Made by a program: the position numbers and the translations under genes
Origin: Planctomycetota bacterium
Lineage (GTDB): Bacteria; Planctomycetota; SZUA-567; H5-PLA8
DNA length: 64,000 nt
NCBI GenBank assembly: GCA_027493525.1
Contig: JAOSKN010000001.1
Location: 1,054,001-1,118,000, forward strand
Direction: 5' to 3'
Notes under the pieces: model-generated
Told to the model about the DNA's origin: nothing
The model's input: only the letters and a program-made list of their open reading frames with translations
The model's database searches: none
Part shown: positions 54,418-63,208 of the stretch, in pieces
Numbering within the stretch: position 1 is the first letter of the stretch
Layout of the letters: each line of letters opens with the position of its first letter

Positions 54418-57404
54418 ATGAGCACCGATGCCGGGGCGACTCCGCCGAGCGAGATGCCCACCCAGTACAACCCGCAGGCCGCCGAGGACGCCGTCTACGC
54501 GCGCTGGGAGGCCGCGCGCGCGTTCGGCACGTCGCCCGACGCCGGCCGCAAGCCGTACACCATCGTCATCCCCCCGCCGAACGTGACGGGCGTGCTCCAC
54601 ATCGGCCATGCGCTGAACAACTCGCTGCAGGACCTGCTCGTCCGCTTCAAGCGCATGCAGGGCTTCGAGACGCTCTGGCTGCCCGGCACCGACCACGCCG
54701 GCATCGCGACGCAGAACGTGGTCGAGAAGCAGATCGCCAAGGCCGAGGACAAGACGCGCTACGAAATCGGGCGCGAGGAGCTGATCCGGCGCATCTGGGC
54801 CTGGACCGAGCAGTCCGGCGGCACGATCCTGACGCAGTTGCGGAAGCTCGGCGCGAGCTGCGACTGGTCGCGGACGAAGTTCACGCTCGAGGAAAAGCTG
54901 AACCTCGCCGTGCGCCATGCCTTCGTGAAGCTGCACGCCGACGGGCTGCTGTATCGCGGCAAGTACCTCGTGAACTGGTGCCCGCGCTGCCGCACGACGC
55001 TCAGCGACGACGAAGTGGAACACGAAGAGGTCAACGGGCGGCTCTACGAACTGCACTACCCGCTCGCCGAGGATCCCTCCAAGCGGCTCACTGTGGCCAC
55101 GACGCGCCCCGAGACGATGCTTGGCGACACGGCCGTGGCCGTCCATCCCGACGACGAGCGCTACAAGCACCTGATCGGGAAGACGTTGAAGTTGCCGCTG
55201 GCCGGCCGCGAGATTCCCATCGTGGCCGACGCGGCGCTGGACCGCTCCTTCGGCACGGGCTGCCTGAAGGTGACGCCCGCGCACGACCCGGTGGACTACC
55301 AGATCGGACAGCGCCATAAGCTCGAGGTGCTGAACATCCTCACCGAGGACGGCCGCCTGAACGAAGCCTGCCCGCCGGAGTTCCGCGGGCTCGACCGCTT
55401 CCGCGCGCGCAAGGCCGTGGTGGCCGCGCTCGACGCGCTGGGCCTGCTGGGAGAGGTCAAGGACCATAAGCAGCAGGTGGGGCACTGTTACCGCTGCCAC
55501 ACCATGATCGAGCCGTACCTCACGTCGCAGTGGTTCGTGAACATGAAGCCGCTGAGCAAGCTGGCGGTGGAGGCCACCGCGTCCGGGCGCGTGCGGTTCC
55601 ACCCCGAGCGCTGGACGAAGGTGTACCTCAAGTGGTTCGAGGACGTCCGCGACTGGCCCGTCAGCAGGCAGATCTGGTGGGGCCACCAGGTCCCCGCGTG
55701 GTACTGCCTGGAAGACAACGCCGGCGCGATCGTCAAGCTCGAGGCCGGCCCCGACGAGCCGTTCGACCTCGTCGAAGAAGGCAGGCGCATCCGCTACCTG
55801 ATCGGCGAGGGCGCGAAGCCCATCGTGGCCATCGACGACCCGCGCGGGCGGCCCGAATACCAAGGCAAGACGCTGATCCAGGACCCGGACGTGCTCGACA
55901 CCTGGTTCAGCTCGGCGCTCTGGCCTTTCAGCACGCTGGGCTGGCCCGAAAAAACGGCGGACCTCGATTACTACTACCCGACCGACACGCTGGTGACCTC
56001 ACGCGGGATCATCTACTTCTGGGTGGCGCGGATGGTGATGATGGGCCAGCACCTGCTTCACAAGGAGCCGTTTCGCGACGTGGTGATCCACGGCACGGTG
56101 CTCGACGGCGACGGCGCGGTGATGTCGAAGAGCAAGGGCAACGGGATCGACCCGCTGGACATCATCAAGCGCTACGGCGCCGACGCGATGCGCTTCACCA
56201 TCTTCGACATGGCTACCGAGGGGCAGGACATCAAGTTCCCGGTGCAAATCGTCTGCCCGCACTGCGACGAGATGCAGGACCTGCCGCGCAAGCGCACCGA
56301 GCCGGTAATGAACTGCGTGAAGTGCAAAAACCTTTCCAGCAGCCGGTGCCCAACGAGCCGCCGCTGCCCGAGCCGGCGATGGGCGCGCTGGACTCGAAGC
56401 GTTTCGAGAAGGGCCGCAACTTCTCGAACAAGGTCTGGAACGCCACGCGCTTCGTCCTGACGAGCCTGGACCCGCAACTCAAGTACGACGCTTCGTCCAT
56501 CGAGGCCCGGCTCGCCGACCAGGACCGCTGGATCCTCTCGCGGCTGAACGCGGCGGCGGCGGCGCTTACCGAAAGCCTGGAGCGCTTCGAGTTCTCGAAG
56601 GCGACGAACGCGCTCTATGCCTTTTTCTGGGACGAGTTCTGCGCGTGGACGATCGAGCTGAGCAAGCCGCGGCTGGCGCCGGCGAACGACCCGGCCGACC
56701 GCGCCGCCGCGCAGGCCGTGCTGCTGCACGTCCTGGACCGGAGCCTGCGCCTCCTGCATCCGTTCTGCCCGTTCCTGAGCGAAGCGCTCTGGGCGGAACT
56801 GGCCAAGGCCGCGCCAAGCGCCGCCGCGCGGAGCCTGGGCCATGCAAGCGGCCCGAGCTTTGCCGAGACGCCGGAACTGCTCGCGCGCGCCCCCTGGCCG
56901 GCCGGCGACGCCGCGCGGCGCGACCCGGAGCTGGAGGCGCAGTTCGCAAGCCTCTTCGAGGCCGTGCGCGCGGTGCGGAACATCCGGCAGAAGAACGGGA
57001 TCGGCCCGAAGGAGCCGCTGCGCGTCTCGATCCGCACCAAGGACGACGCGACGGCCCGGCGCTTCGAGGCGCAGCGGCACGTGCTCGAACGGATGGCCCA
57101 GATCGCGCCGCCGGCGATCGGCCCCGCCGCGGAGAAGCCCAAGCCCGCCGGCACGGAGGTGCTGGAGGGCGCGGAGCTGTACGTCGCGTTGGCCGGCCTG
57201 ATCGACCCCGAAAAGGAACGCGCGCGCCTGGCGAAGGAGATCGAACGCACGCGGAAGGCCGTCGCGCAGGGCCGCGGCAAGCTCGCCAACGAGAAGTTCG
57301 TGAAGAACGCGCCGCCGGAGACCGTGGACGCCGAGCGCGCGCGGCTGGCCGAATACGAAGCGAAGGCGGCGAGTTTGGAGGCGGCGTTGAAGGAACTGGG
57401 ATAG
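54418..57404 (+). CDS. valS: Valyl-tRNA synthetase, frame broken at an A5 run, with Cys4 insertion
   Basis: This class I synthetase charges tRNA-Val. It has PPPNVTGVLHIGHAL (HIGH), GTDHAGIATQ, an editing domain (TTRPETMLGDTAVAVHP) and MSKSKGNGIDP (KMSKS). The anticodon-binding region and the C-terminal coiled arm (ERARLAKEIERTRKAVAQG) are in the next frame. Adding one A to 56326-56330 gives 995 residues, the usual length for the family plus an insertion. Just after DAMRFTIFDMATEGQDIKF an extra segment with CPHC (about 613) and CVKC precedes KGRNFSNKVWNATRF, probably a zinc ribbon. The frameshift lies inside this insertion and is probably a sequencing error. Confidence 0.95.
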
Positions 57405-57547
57405 CCACGGAGGCGCGGAGAAAGAAGGATGAAGTATGAAATAGGAAGTATGAATAAGCAGGTATCCGGTTCGCGACTGCTACATGCTTCATAATTCATA
57501 CTTCCTAATTCATACTTCTCTCTCCGTGCCTCCGTGTCTCCGTGGTG
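57404..57547. repeat. Mosaic intergenic inverted repeat (CCACGGAG plus GAAGTATGAA type)
   Basis: The left arm (about 57404-57451) has CCACGGAG, CGCGGAG, GAAGTATGAA and GGAAGTATGAA. The right arm (about 57485-57543) has the complementary order TTCATACTTCC, TTCATACTTCTC, CCGTGCCTCCGTG and CTCCGTGG. It lies between the convergent valS and B3/4 genes. The CCACGGAG end resembles the arm at 41638. Confidence 0.82.
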
Positions 57548-57585
57548 AAATGGATTCTCGCGGGCGGGGCGCCCGCGGTACGCGC

Positions 57586-58236
57586 TCAGGCCGAGTACAT
57601 CGCGAGGACGCGGGCCGTCTCGCGGACGATCTCGTCCGTGCGGGCTGCGTCAGTCTCTATCGGCAGGAACGGCACGACCAGGGCGCGAGTGGTCGCGAGC
57701 GCGATCGAGGTCCGTTCGCTGTCGCTGGTCGGGTTGCCGAAGGGGCCTTCCATGTCGGCGAGGCACGGGCGGCCGGCGACGTTGACGCGGTCCTTGCGGA
57801 TGCCCGCGTAGCCTTCGCCCTCGCGCCCCCGCCGCAGTTCGACCGGCGGCTTGACCTTATCCAGATCGTAGAGCCCGAAAGGGACGAGGAAGCGCAGCGA
57901 GCAGAGGTTCAGCGCGTCCACGAGCGTGTTGACCGTGTAGAGTTCCTGCCCCTTCAGCACGCGCCGCAGGAGCGCTTCCGAAGAAGGCCGCGTCTTGGTC
58001 GGGTCGATGCCCAGCGCGCGGTAGCACGCGCGCACCGGCGCGATGCCTGAGATTTCGCCGATGTTCACGTCCCGCCATTTCGCGCGCAGTTCGTCGCCCA
58101 GCTTCGCGATCTCGCCGCGAAGGGCCGGAGCGGAGGCTTGTACGCGCAGGGCCGCCAAAGCGAAAGCGGGGCACTTCAGGGGCAGTCCGGCCTCGAGCTG
58201 CAGCGGATACGGTTCGGGCGCGGCCACGCGCGTCAC
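57586..58236 (-). CDS. B3/B4 (tRNA-binding-like) domain protein
   Basis: The 216-residue protein matches the free-standing B3/4 domain related to the editing region of phenylalanyl-tRNA synthetase beta. Conserved pieces are RACYRALGIDPTKTRPSSEA, GQELYTVNTLVDALNLCSL and the LPIETDAARTDEIVRETARV tail. Relatives may deacylate mischarged tRNA or bind small molecules. GTG 58236 overlaps the stop of the outer-membrane gene (GTGA), which indicates translational coupling on the minus strand. The pairing of a barrel protein with a B3/4 domain has no obvious functional reason. Confidence 0.8.
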   Translation of the reverse strand: MTRVAAPEPYPLQLEAGLPLKCPAFALAALRVQASAPALRGEIAKLGDELRAKWRDVNIGEISGIAPVRACYRALGIDPTKTRPSSEALLRRVLKGQELYTVNTLVDALNLCSLRFLVPFGLYDLDKVKPPVELRRGREGEGYAGIRKDRVNVAGRPCLADMEGPFGNPTSDSERTSIALATTRALVVPFLPIETDAARTDEIVRETARVLAMYSA

Positions 58237-59579
58237 CAGGCGAAGATCACGCCGATCTGGACGGCGTTGCGCTTGTGGTCGCCTGCGCCTGGATCGTCTA
58301 GCGTGTCGCGGTGCTGGAACTCGTAGCGCGTATAAACCGACGACCAGCGCGTGATGCGGTAGATGGTCGAGAGGCCTGCCGAGTAGTACTTGAAGTCGGT
58401 GCCCTTGGCGCGGTTGAAGAACTCGTATCCGGCGTAGGCGTTGGAGGTCAGGCGCTGGCTCCAGCGGTGGTCGGCTTCCAGGCGGAAGCTGGTCGTGTCG
58501 GCGTAGTCGGAGGTGACGGAGAGCGCCACGTCGCGCGTCCCGGAAAACTTGACCTTGGTGCGTTCGGGAATCGCGTCCCAAACGGCCGAGGCTCGGATGA
58601 CCGGGTGGTCGGAAGCCGTTTCGCCCTGTATGTCGGCGAGCGTGCGGTTGCGCTGATGCAGGCGCACGTGCTCGCTCCCCGCCGCGATGCTCCAGCCCAG
58701 CGACGGGCCCCAGGTTCCGCGGAAGCCGATCAGGGCCAGCCCCTGGTTCTGGTCGTTGCGGCGAATCTGACCTCCTTCGAGCGCGCCGTCGTAATCCACC
58801 GCGTGGAATTCGTAGCGCGTGAACGCCTGCACGGTCGGAGTCATCTTGATGTCGAAGGTCAGGTGCCCGCGGTCTTCGGAGTATTCCAGGCCGTGATCCC
58901 GCTGGCGCGGCCACATGCGCAGGCGCTTCTCGTAGCCGAAGATCATGTCGAAGCGCTCGAACCGGACCCCCGCCTGGAAGCTCGCGTCGGCCACCACGCG
59001 CGCCAGGCGGGTCGTGAACTGGGGATCGCCGACTTCCTGCAGGTAGGCGTACTTCCCGCGGAATTCGAGCCAGAAGCGATCGTAGTCGAGTTTCACCAGC
59101 GCGTCGGAGAGGTCCTGGTGGTTGTTTACTTCCGGATTGTCGAAGTAATGCCGCAACTGGGTCTGCAGGTCGAGCTTGGCGACGTGGTTTCCGGCGAAAG
59201 GCCAATTGATATGCACGCCGGGACTGGCCGTGACCAGCGTATCGTCGTCGCCGCCCTTCTTCTCATAGAAGAGGTTGTCAATCCACTCCCAGTTCAGCGC
59301 GAGGTAGGGGTGGAACTCCATCGAGCCCCAGCGCAGGTCGGCGCCTTCGGCGACGATCTCTTCGCCCACCACGCGAATCTGGGGAATCTCTTCGCCATGT
59401 GCGCGCCCGGCGGTCAGACCGGCGCTCAGGCAGACCACGAGACCAGCCGCCCACAGGATAGACCAAGTGGGATGCCAACGGCCCCGGAAGGTCGTCGTTG
59501 GTCTGTTCAGGATCGCTTCTGCCCCGTTAGTCGAGTCCAGGTGACGACGCGGGGCCTGCGCGATCCTGCAATTGCACAT
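58233..59579 (-). CDS. Outer-membrane beta-barrel protein (BBP2/porin-like)
   Basis: The 448-residue protein has a long N-terminal region followed by a signal-like segment (SILWAAGLVVCLSAGLTAG) cut near RAHG. The mature part shows regular amphipathic strands with many Tyr/Trp/Phe (FHPYLALNWEWIDNLFYEKK, YYSAGLSTIYRITRWSS) and ends in a terminal aromatic (VIFAW), as barrels do. It probably forms an outer-membrane channel. The start at ATG 59579 leaves an unusually long n-region and lies beside a perfect palindrome, so the true start is uncertain. It overlaps the B3/4 gene by four bases. Confidence 0.7.
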   Translation of the reverse strand: MCNCRIAQAPRRHLDSTNGAEAILNRPTTTFRGRWHPTWSILWAAGLVVCLSAGLTAGRAHGEEIPQIRVVGEEIVAEGADLRWGSMEFHPYLALNWEWIDNLFYEKKGGDDDTLVTASPGVHINWPFAGNHVAKLDLQTQLRHYFDNPEVNNHQDLSDALVKLDYDRFWLEFRGKYAYLQEVGDPQFTTRLARVVADASFQAGVRFERFDMIFGYEKRLRMWPRQRDHGLEYSEDRGHLTFDIKMTPTVQAFTRYEFHAVDYDGALEGGQIRRNDQNQGLALIGFRGTWGPSLGWSIAAGSEHVRLHQRNRTLADIQGETASDHPVIRASAVWDAIPERTKVKFSGTRDVALSVTSDYADTTSFRLEADHRWSQRLTSNAYAGYEFFNRAKGTDFKYYSAGLSTIYRITRWSSVYTRYEFQHRDTLDDPGAGDHKRNAVQIGVIFAW

Positions 59580-59581
59580 CC

Positions 59582-59606
59582 AGGAAATGAACCGGGTTCA
59601 TTTCCT
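59582..59606. promoter_or_regulatory. Perfect 12-bp palindrome at the outer-membrane gene start
   Basis: AGGAAATGAACC and GGTTCATTTCCT form 12-bp arms around one central base, two bases upstream of the annotated ATG 59579 on the minus strand. No T-run follows on the minus strand. It could be an operator or an RNA hairpin that covers the translation start. Position and perfection make chance unlikely. Confidence 0.5.
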
Positions 59607-59763
59607 TTCCCCCCACAATCGGTTGTCCTGCCGAACGACACGACCCTATGGGGATCGGCGCGCCGGACAAGCTCATTCAGACCTTGATGATATTCTTGCG
59701 GGGCAGCGTTGTAAAAGGAAAGCTCAATACGACTTGCGGCCATTTTAGGCTTTAGTCGGCCTT

Positions 59764-60558
59764 TTATTTGGCTTTCCTTCGGATGGACCCGCGGCGGACG
59801 CTCCGGCGAGGCGAAGATCGGGCGGTCACCGGGGTCAGCAGCAACTGGGTATTGACCTGGATATGGTTCTCGACCTCGCGCACCCCCGGCTGGATGCGCG
59901 TCATCTCTTCGGCGAGCATGCGATCCATCATGGTCGGCACGGTGCCGCGCAGTACGAGCTTGCCGTCGGCGCAACTTACCGTGATCCCTTCGGTATCGAA
60001 CTCCTTGCAATAGGCCAAGGCGGCCTTGACGGCCCGGGAGGTGGCCTCGTCGCTCACCTCATCCAGGGAGTCCACCGTGAGTTCGTTGGTGACCGAGGTG
60101 ACGCCGCGGCAGTGGCTCGCGACCACCTCGGCGATGTGCCGCTCTTCCGCGGTTCGCACGTGGCCGCGCAGCGTACAGGTCCCGTTGCGGACGTGGACGG
60201 TGGCCGTGGCGGGCGGGAGTTCGGCGTGCGCGTCGATGGCTTGGCGCACATGCAGCGAGACCTGGCGGTCGGCGAGGGATTCCTCGGGCTTCACGCGCAG
60301 CAGGTCTTTCAGCGCCTTGACGCCGCGCAGGCCCATCACGAAGCGGTGCAGGCGCTCTTTCTCGCGATACGTGCGCACGAAGCCGCGCAGGACGACGTAG
60401 CCGTCTTTCACCTCGACGCGGATGTCGGGCAGGTCGCGCTTGCCGTCCAGCGGCGCGAGTTGCGCGGCGATGTTCTCCTGCAATTCGCGGTCCAGCGCGA
60501 CGCGCTCGAGGGTGCGCCCGGCCCGGGACATGCGGCCCGATCGTCGGCTCAACGGCAT
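59764..60558 (-). CDS. Protein with three BON domains
   Basis: About 264 residues from ATG 60558, which has GGGGAGAGG upstream; the longer start at 60618 is rejected. Three tandem BON-type modules are visible, each ending in a V.L.G.V pattern: YVVLRGFVRTYREKERLHRF (about 52-72), CTLRGHVRTAEERHIAEVV (about 128-147) and LVLRGTVPTMMDRMLAEEM (about 202-221). BON domains usually bind phospholipids at the envelope. There is no clear signal peptide; the N-terminus is Arg-rich (MPLSRRSGRMSRAGRT). It lies upstream of the outer-membrane barrel gene on the same strand with a 184-bp gap. Confidence 0.78.
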   Translation of the reverse strand: MPLSRRSGRMSRAGRTLERVALDRELQENIAAQLAPLDGKRDLPDIRVEVKDGYVVLRGFVRTYREKERLHRFVMGLRGVKALKDLLRVKPEESLADRQVSLHVRQAIDAHAELPPATATVHVRNGTCTLRGHVRTAEERHIAEVVASHCRGVTSVTNELTVDSLDEVSDEATSRAVKAALAYCKEFDTEGITVSCADGKLVLRGTVPTMMDRMLAEEMTRIQPGVREVENHIQVNTQLLLTPVTARSSPRRSVRRGSIRRKAK

Positions 60559-60746
60559 GCGTGCCTCTCCCCGCTGCGATTCCAAGAGTACCTGATACTC
60601 CCAACTCAACCGAACCACAAGACCATTCGCGCGCGCCGGATTTCGGGGTGCAGGTCCGGCGCGCCGATGTTACCATACGGCGTCGCTTCGTAATCGTTCC
60701 GCGAGATGTTGGCTTTCGCGGGGCCCGTACGGCGAGGAGTGATGCA

Positions 60747-62155
60747 GTGCGGAATGCGCCGCCGTTCTCTCGCGCGCTGGCCGCCGGGCTGGCCCTGCTG
60801 GTCTGCGCCGGCCTGCATGCGCGCGACAAAGACAAGGAACGGCTCTTCAACACCTTTTATGCCGACGGCGACAAGGTCACCTGGGTGCTGGTGCTCAACC
60901 AGGACCGCACGTATCGCGTCATCGGCCCCGACGGCAAGGCGCTCGATGGCAAGCTTGTCGCGTCCAACGATGAAATGGCGCTGACCCAGGCCGATGGCCG
61001 GCGGCATTTTTCCTTCAAATTCGACGGCGACAGCGTCTGGCTGACGCCCTCCAAAAAGGACGAGCCGAACCTCGCCGGGCTCCTCGGCCGCGTCCCGCCG
61101 ACGGGCCGGAACGAGAGGTTCCTCTACGTGGACGAGGAAACCTGGGTCGCCAAGGGCCGCGCGAAACTCGCCGCGGCCGGGCCCCCCGTGCAGCCAGACG
61201 CGCCCGCGCCAGGCCCCGCCGCGCCCAATCCAGCCGTGCCGCAACCCGCCGTGCCTGCGCCCGAGAAGGTCGACGGCCACTACCGCCGCGTACAGGGCCA
61301 GCAGACCTGGGAGCTGAAGCTCGCCGCCAACGGCACCTTCGAGTACCTCGCCGCCAATGGACAGAAGGCCAACGGCACGTACCTCTATGTGGCCGGCGAA
61401 CTGACCATGGACAGCGGCTTCCACCGCCGCCACCTGGCGATCCGCGAGGCCGACAGCGGCATTCAGTTCTGGCGGCGCGAGGTGGACATCCTGAAGCTCG
61501 GCGACCCGCTGGGCGAGATGCCCCCGCAGGATCGAGACCCGGACGTCTGGACGCGCCTGGGCGCCGCGCCGCCGCGCGAGGCCGCGCCGCAAGAACCGCT
61601 GCGACCGCAGCCAATCAGCCCCACGCTGCCCGAGCCCCCAGGCCCGTAGAGCCGATCGCGACGCCTACGCCGCCTGCACCGCCCATGCCGCCGCCGCTCA
61701 AGGAACCCGCGCCCGAACCCGCCGAGCCGCCGCCGCCGAAACCCGAGCCGCGCCCCGCCGAGCCGCCGCCCACGCCCAAGGTCCCGCAGCCGGCGCCCGA
61801 TCCGGATCCGCCGCTCGAACAGCCCAAGCCGCCCAAGCCCGTCGCCAGCCTGGAACAGCTCGCCGGTTCGTTCCAGTACAAGCCCAACCCGCTGGTGACC
61901 GAGAAGCTGGTGCTCAAGGCCGACGGTTCGTTCGAATACCGGGACAGCAACGGCGCGCAGGTCGCGGGGCAGGCGGCGTTCGAGGGCGGCGTCTTGAAGC
62001 TCCAGGCCGGCGAGGTCGTGCGCCAGCTTTCGGCCAAGCTCGAAGGCGGCGCGCTGGTCCTCACGCGCACAAGCGGCGACCGCCCGAAGATCCTGAACGA
62101 CCTCGCGACCATGTCCCCGTCGGTGCTTGAGACGGCGCGCTACGAGAAGAATTGA
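60747..62155 (+). CDS. Secreted protein with three repeated beta modules, frame broken at a C5 run
   Basis: Two ORFs (60747-61649 and up to 62155) become one protein of 469 residues if one C is added to 61635-61639 (giving EPPRPVEPIATPTPPAPP). It has a signal peptide (ALAAGLALLVCAGLHA). Three repeats of about 60 residues are separated by Pro-rich linkers: LVLNQDRTYRVIGPDGKALD, LKLAANGTFEYLAANGQKAN and LVLKADGSFEYRDSNGAQVA, each followed by a G.L..... strand. The pattern is lipocalin-like but I cannot assign a family. The start is GTG 60747 after GGAG. It is divergent from the BON gene. Confidence 0.62.
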
Positions 62156-62274
62156 CGCCGCCCGCCCCGGCTTGCGTCATGCGGAAAACCCGCGTACAGT
62201 GCCCTTGCCGTCACGAATACGCGCCATCGGCACGACCGGCCCGCGCAGGCGCCCGACCGGGCGGGAGGCTGTTC

Positions 62275-62667
62275 ATGGAACCCTTCGAGACCATCCAGAC
62301 CGAGCAGGCGCCCGCGGCCATCGGACCCTATAGCCAAGCCGTCGTCCACGGCGGACTGGTCTTCTGTTCCGGGCAGATTCCGCTGATCCCGGGCACGAAA
62401 GAGCTGCGCAACGGGAGCATCGAGGAAGCCACCGAGCAGGTGCTGAGCAACCTCAAGGCGGTCCTGGCCGCCGCCGGATGCGCGCCCGAGGACGTGCTCA
62501 AGACGACCGTGTACCTGCAGGACCTCGACGACTTCCAGGGCATGAACGCGGTCTTCGGCAAGTTCTTCGGCGCGCACAAGCCGGCCCGCGCGGCGATCCA
62601 GGCCGCGAAGCTTCCCGCCGGCGCGCGCGTGGAGATCGAGTGCATCGCCGCGCGCAGGGCCACGTGA
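62275..62667 (+). CDS. ridA: RidA-family enamine/imine deaminase
   Basis: The 130-residue protein hydrolyses reactive enamines and imines such as 2-aminoacrylate, releasing ammonia. The family sequence is complete: AAIGPYSQAVVHGGLVFCSG, GSIEEATEQVLSNLKAVL, KTTVYLQDLDDFQGMN, the substrate-binding Arg in HKPARAAIQ, and Glu in VEIECIA. GGGAGG precedes ATG 62275. A second, lipoprotein-type copy follows 16 bp later. Confidence 0.93.
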   Translation: MEPFETIQTEQAPAAIGPYSQAVVHGGLVFCSGQIPLIPGTKELRNGSIEEATEQVLSNLKAVLAAAGCAPEDVLKTTVYLQDLDDFQGMNAVFGKFFGAHKPARAAIQAAKLPAGARVEIECIAARRAT

Positions 62668-62683
62668 GCGCGGAGGCGAAGCC

Positions 62684-63208
62684 ATGATTCGAGACGCCCG
62701 CCGCCATTCCCCGCGCGCGGTTCTCGCGTGCGCGGCGCTGCTGGCCTGCCTGGGGTGCGAAGGCGATGGCGGCGCGGCGACCGCGCCGCCGCCGCCCAAG
62801 CCCGCCAGGCCGCTCGAAGTCATCCGCAGCGCCCAGGCCCCCGCGCCCATCGGCCCCTACAGCCAGGCCCTGGCTTACGGCCAGCTCGTCTTCTGCTCCG
62901 GGCAGCTCCCAATGCCTGCCGATTCGAAAGAGTTGAAGGACGCGACGATCGAAGAGGCCACCGCGCAGGCGCTGGAGAATCTCAAGGCCGTGCTGGCCGC
63001 CGCCGGCTGCGCGCCCGGGGACGTGGTCAAGACGACCGTGTTCCTCCGGGACCTCGACGACTTCCAGGGCATGAACGCCGTGTACGCGCGCTTCTTCGGG
63101 GAGCACAAGCCCGCGCGCTCGACGGTGCAGGCGGCGCGCCTGCCGGCCGGCGCGCGCGTGGAGATCGAGTGCATCGCGGTGCGGCGCGGGGAGGGGCACG
63201 AACCATGA
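62684..63208 (+). CDS. RidA-family protein with lipoprotein signal
   Basis: The 174-residue protein carries a hydrophobic leader with lipobox-like LLAC (Cys22; GC at 25 is an alternative) and a Pro/Ala linker. A full RidA domain (about 46-170) follows, with APIGPYSQALAYGQLVFCSG, the Arg in HKPARSTVQ and the Glu in VEIECIAVRR. It is closely similar to the gene just upstream, so it arose by tandem duplication with an added export signal. A RidA in the envelope is unusual because the known substrates are cytoplasmic. Its stop overlaps the start of the peptide-binding protein (ATGA). Confidence 0.82.
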   Translation: MIRDARRHSPRAVLACAALLACLGCEGDGGAATAPPPPKPARPLEVIRSAQAPAPIGPYSQALAYGQLVFCSGQLPMPADSKELKDATIEEATAQALENLKAVLAAAGCAPGDVVKTTVFLRDLDDFQGMNAVYARFFGEHKPARSTVQAARLPAGARVEIECIAVRRGEGHEP

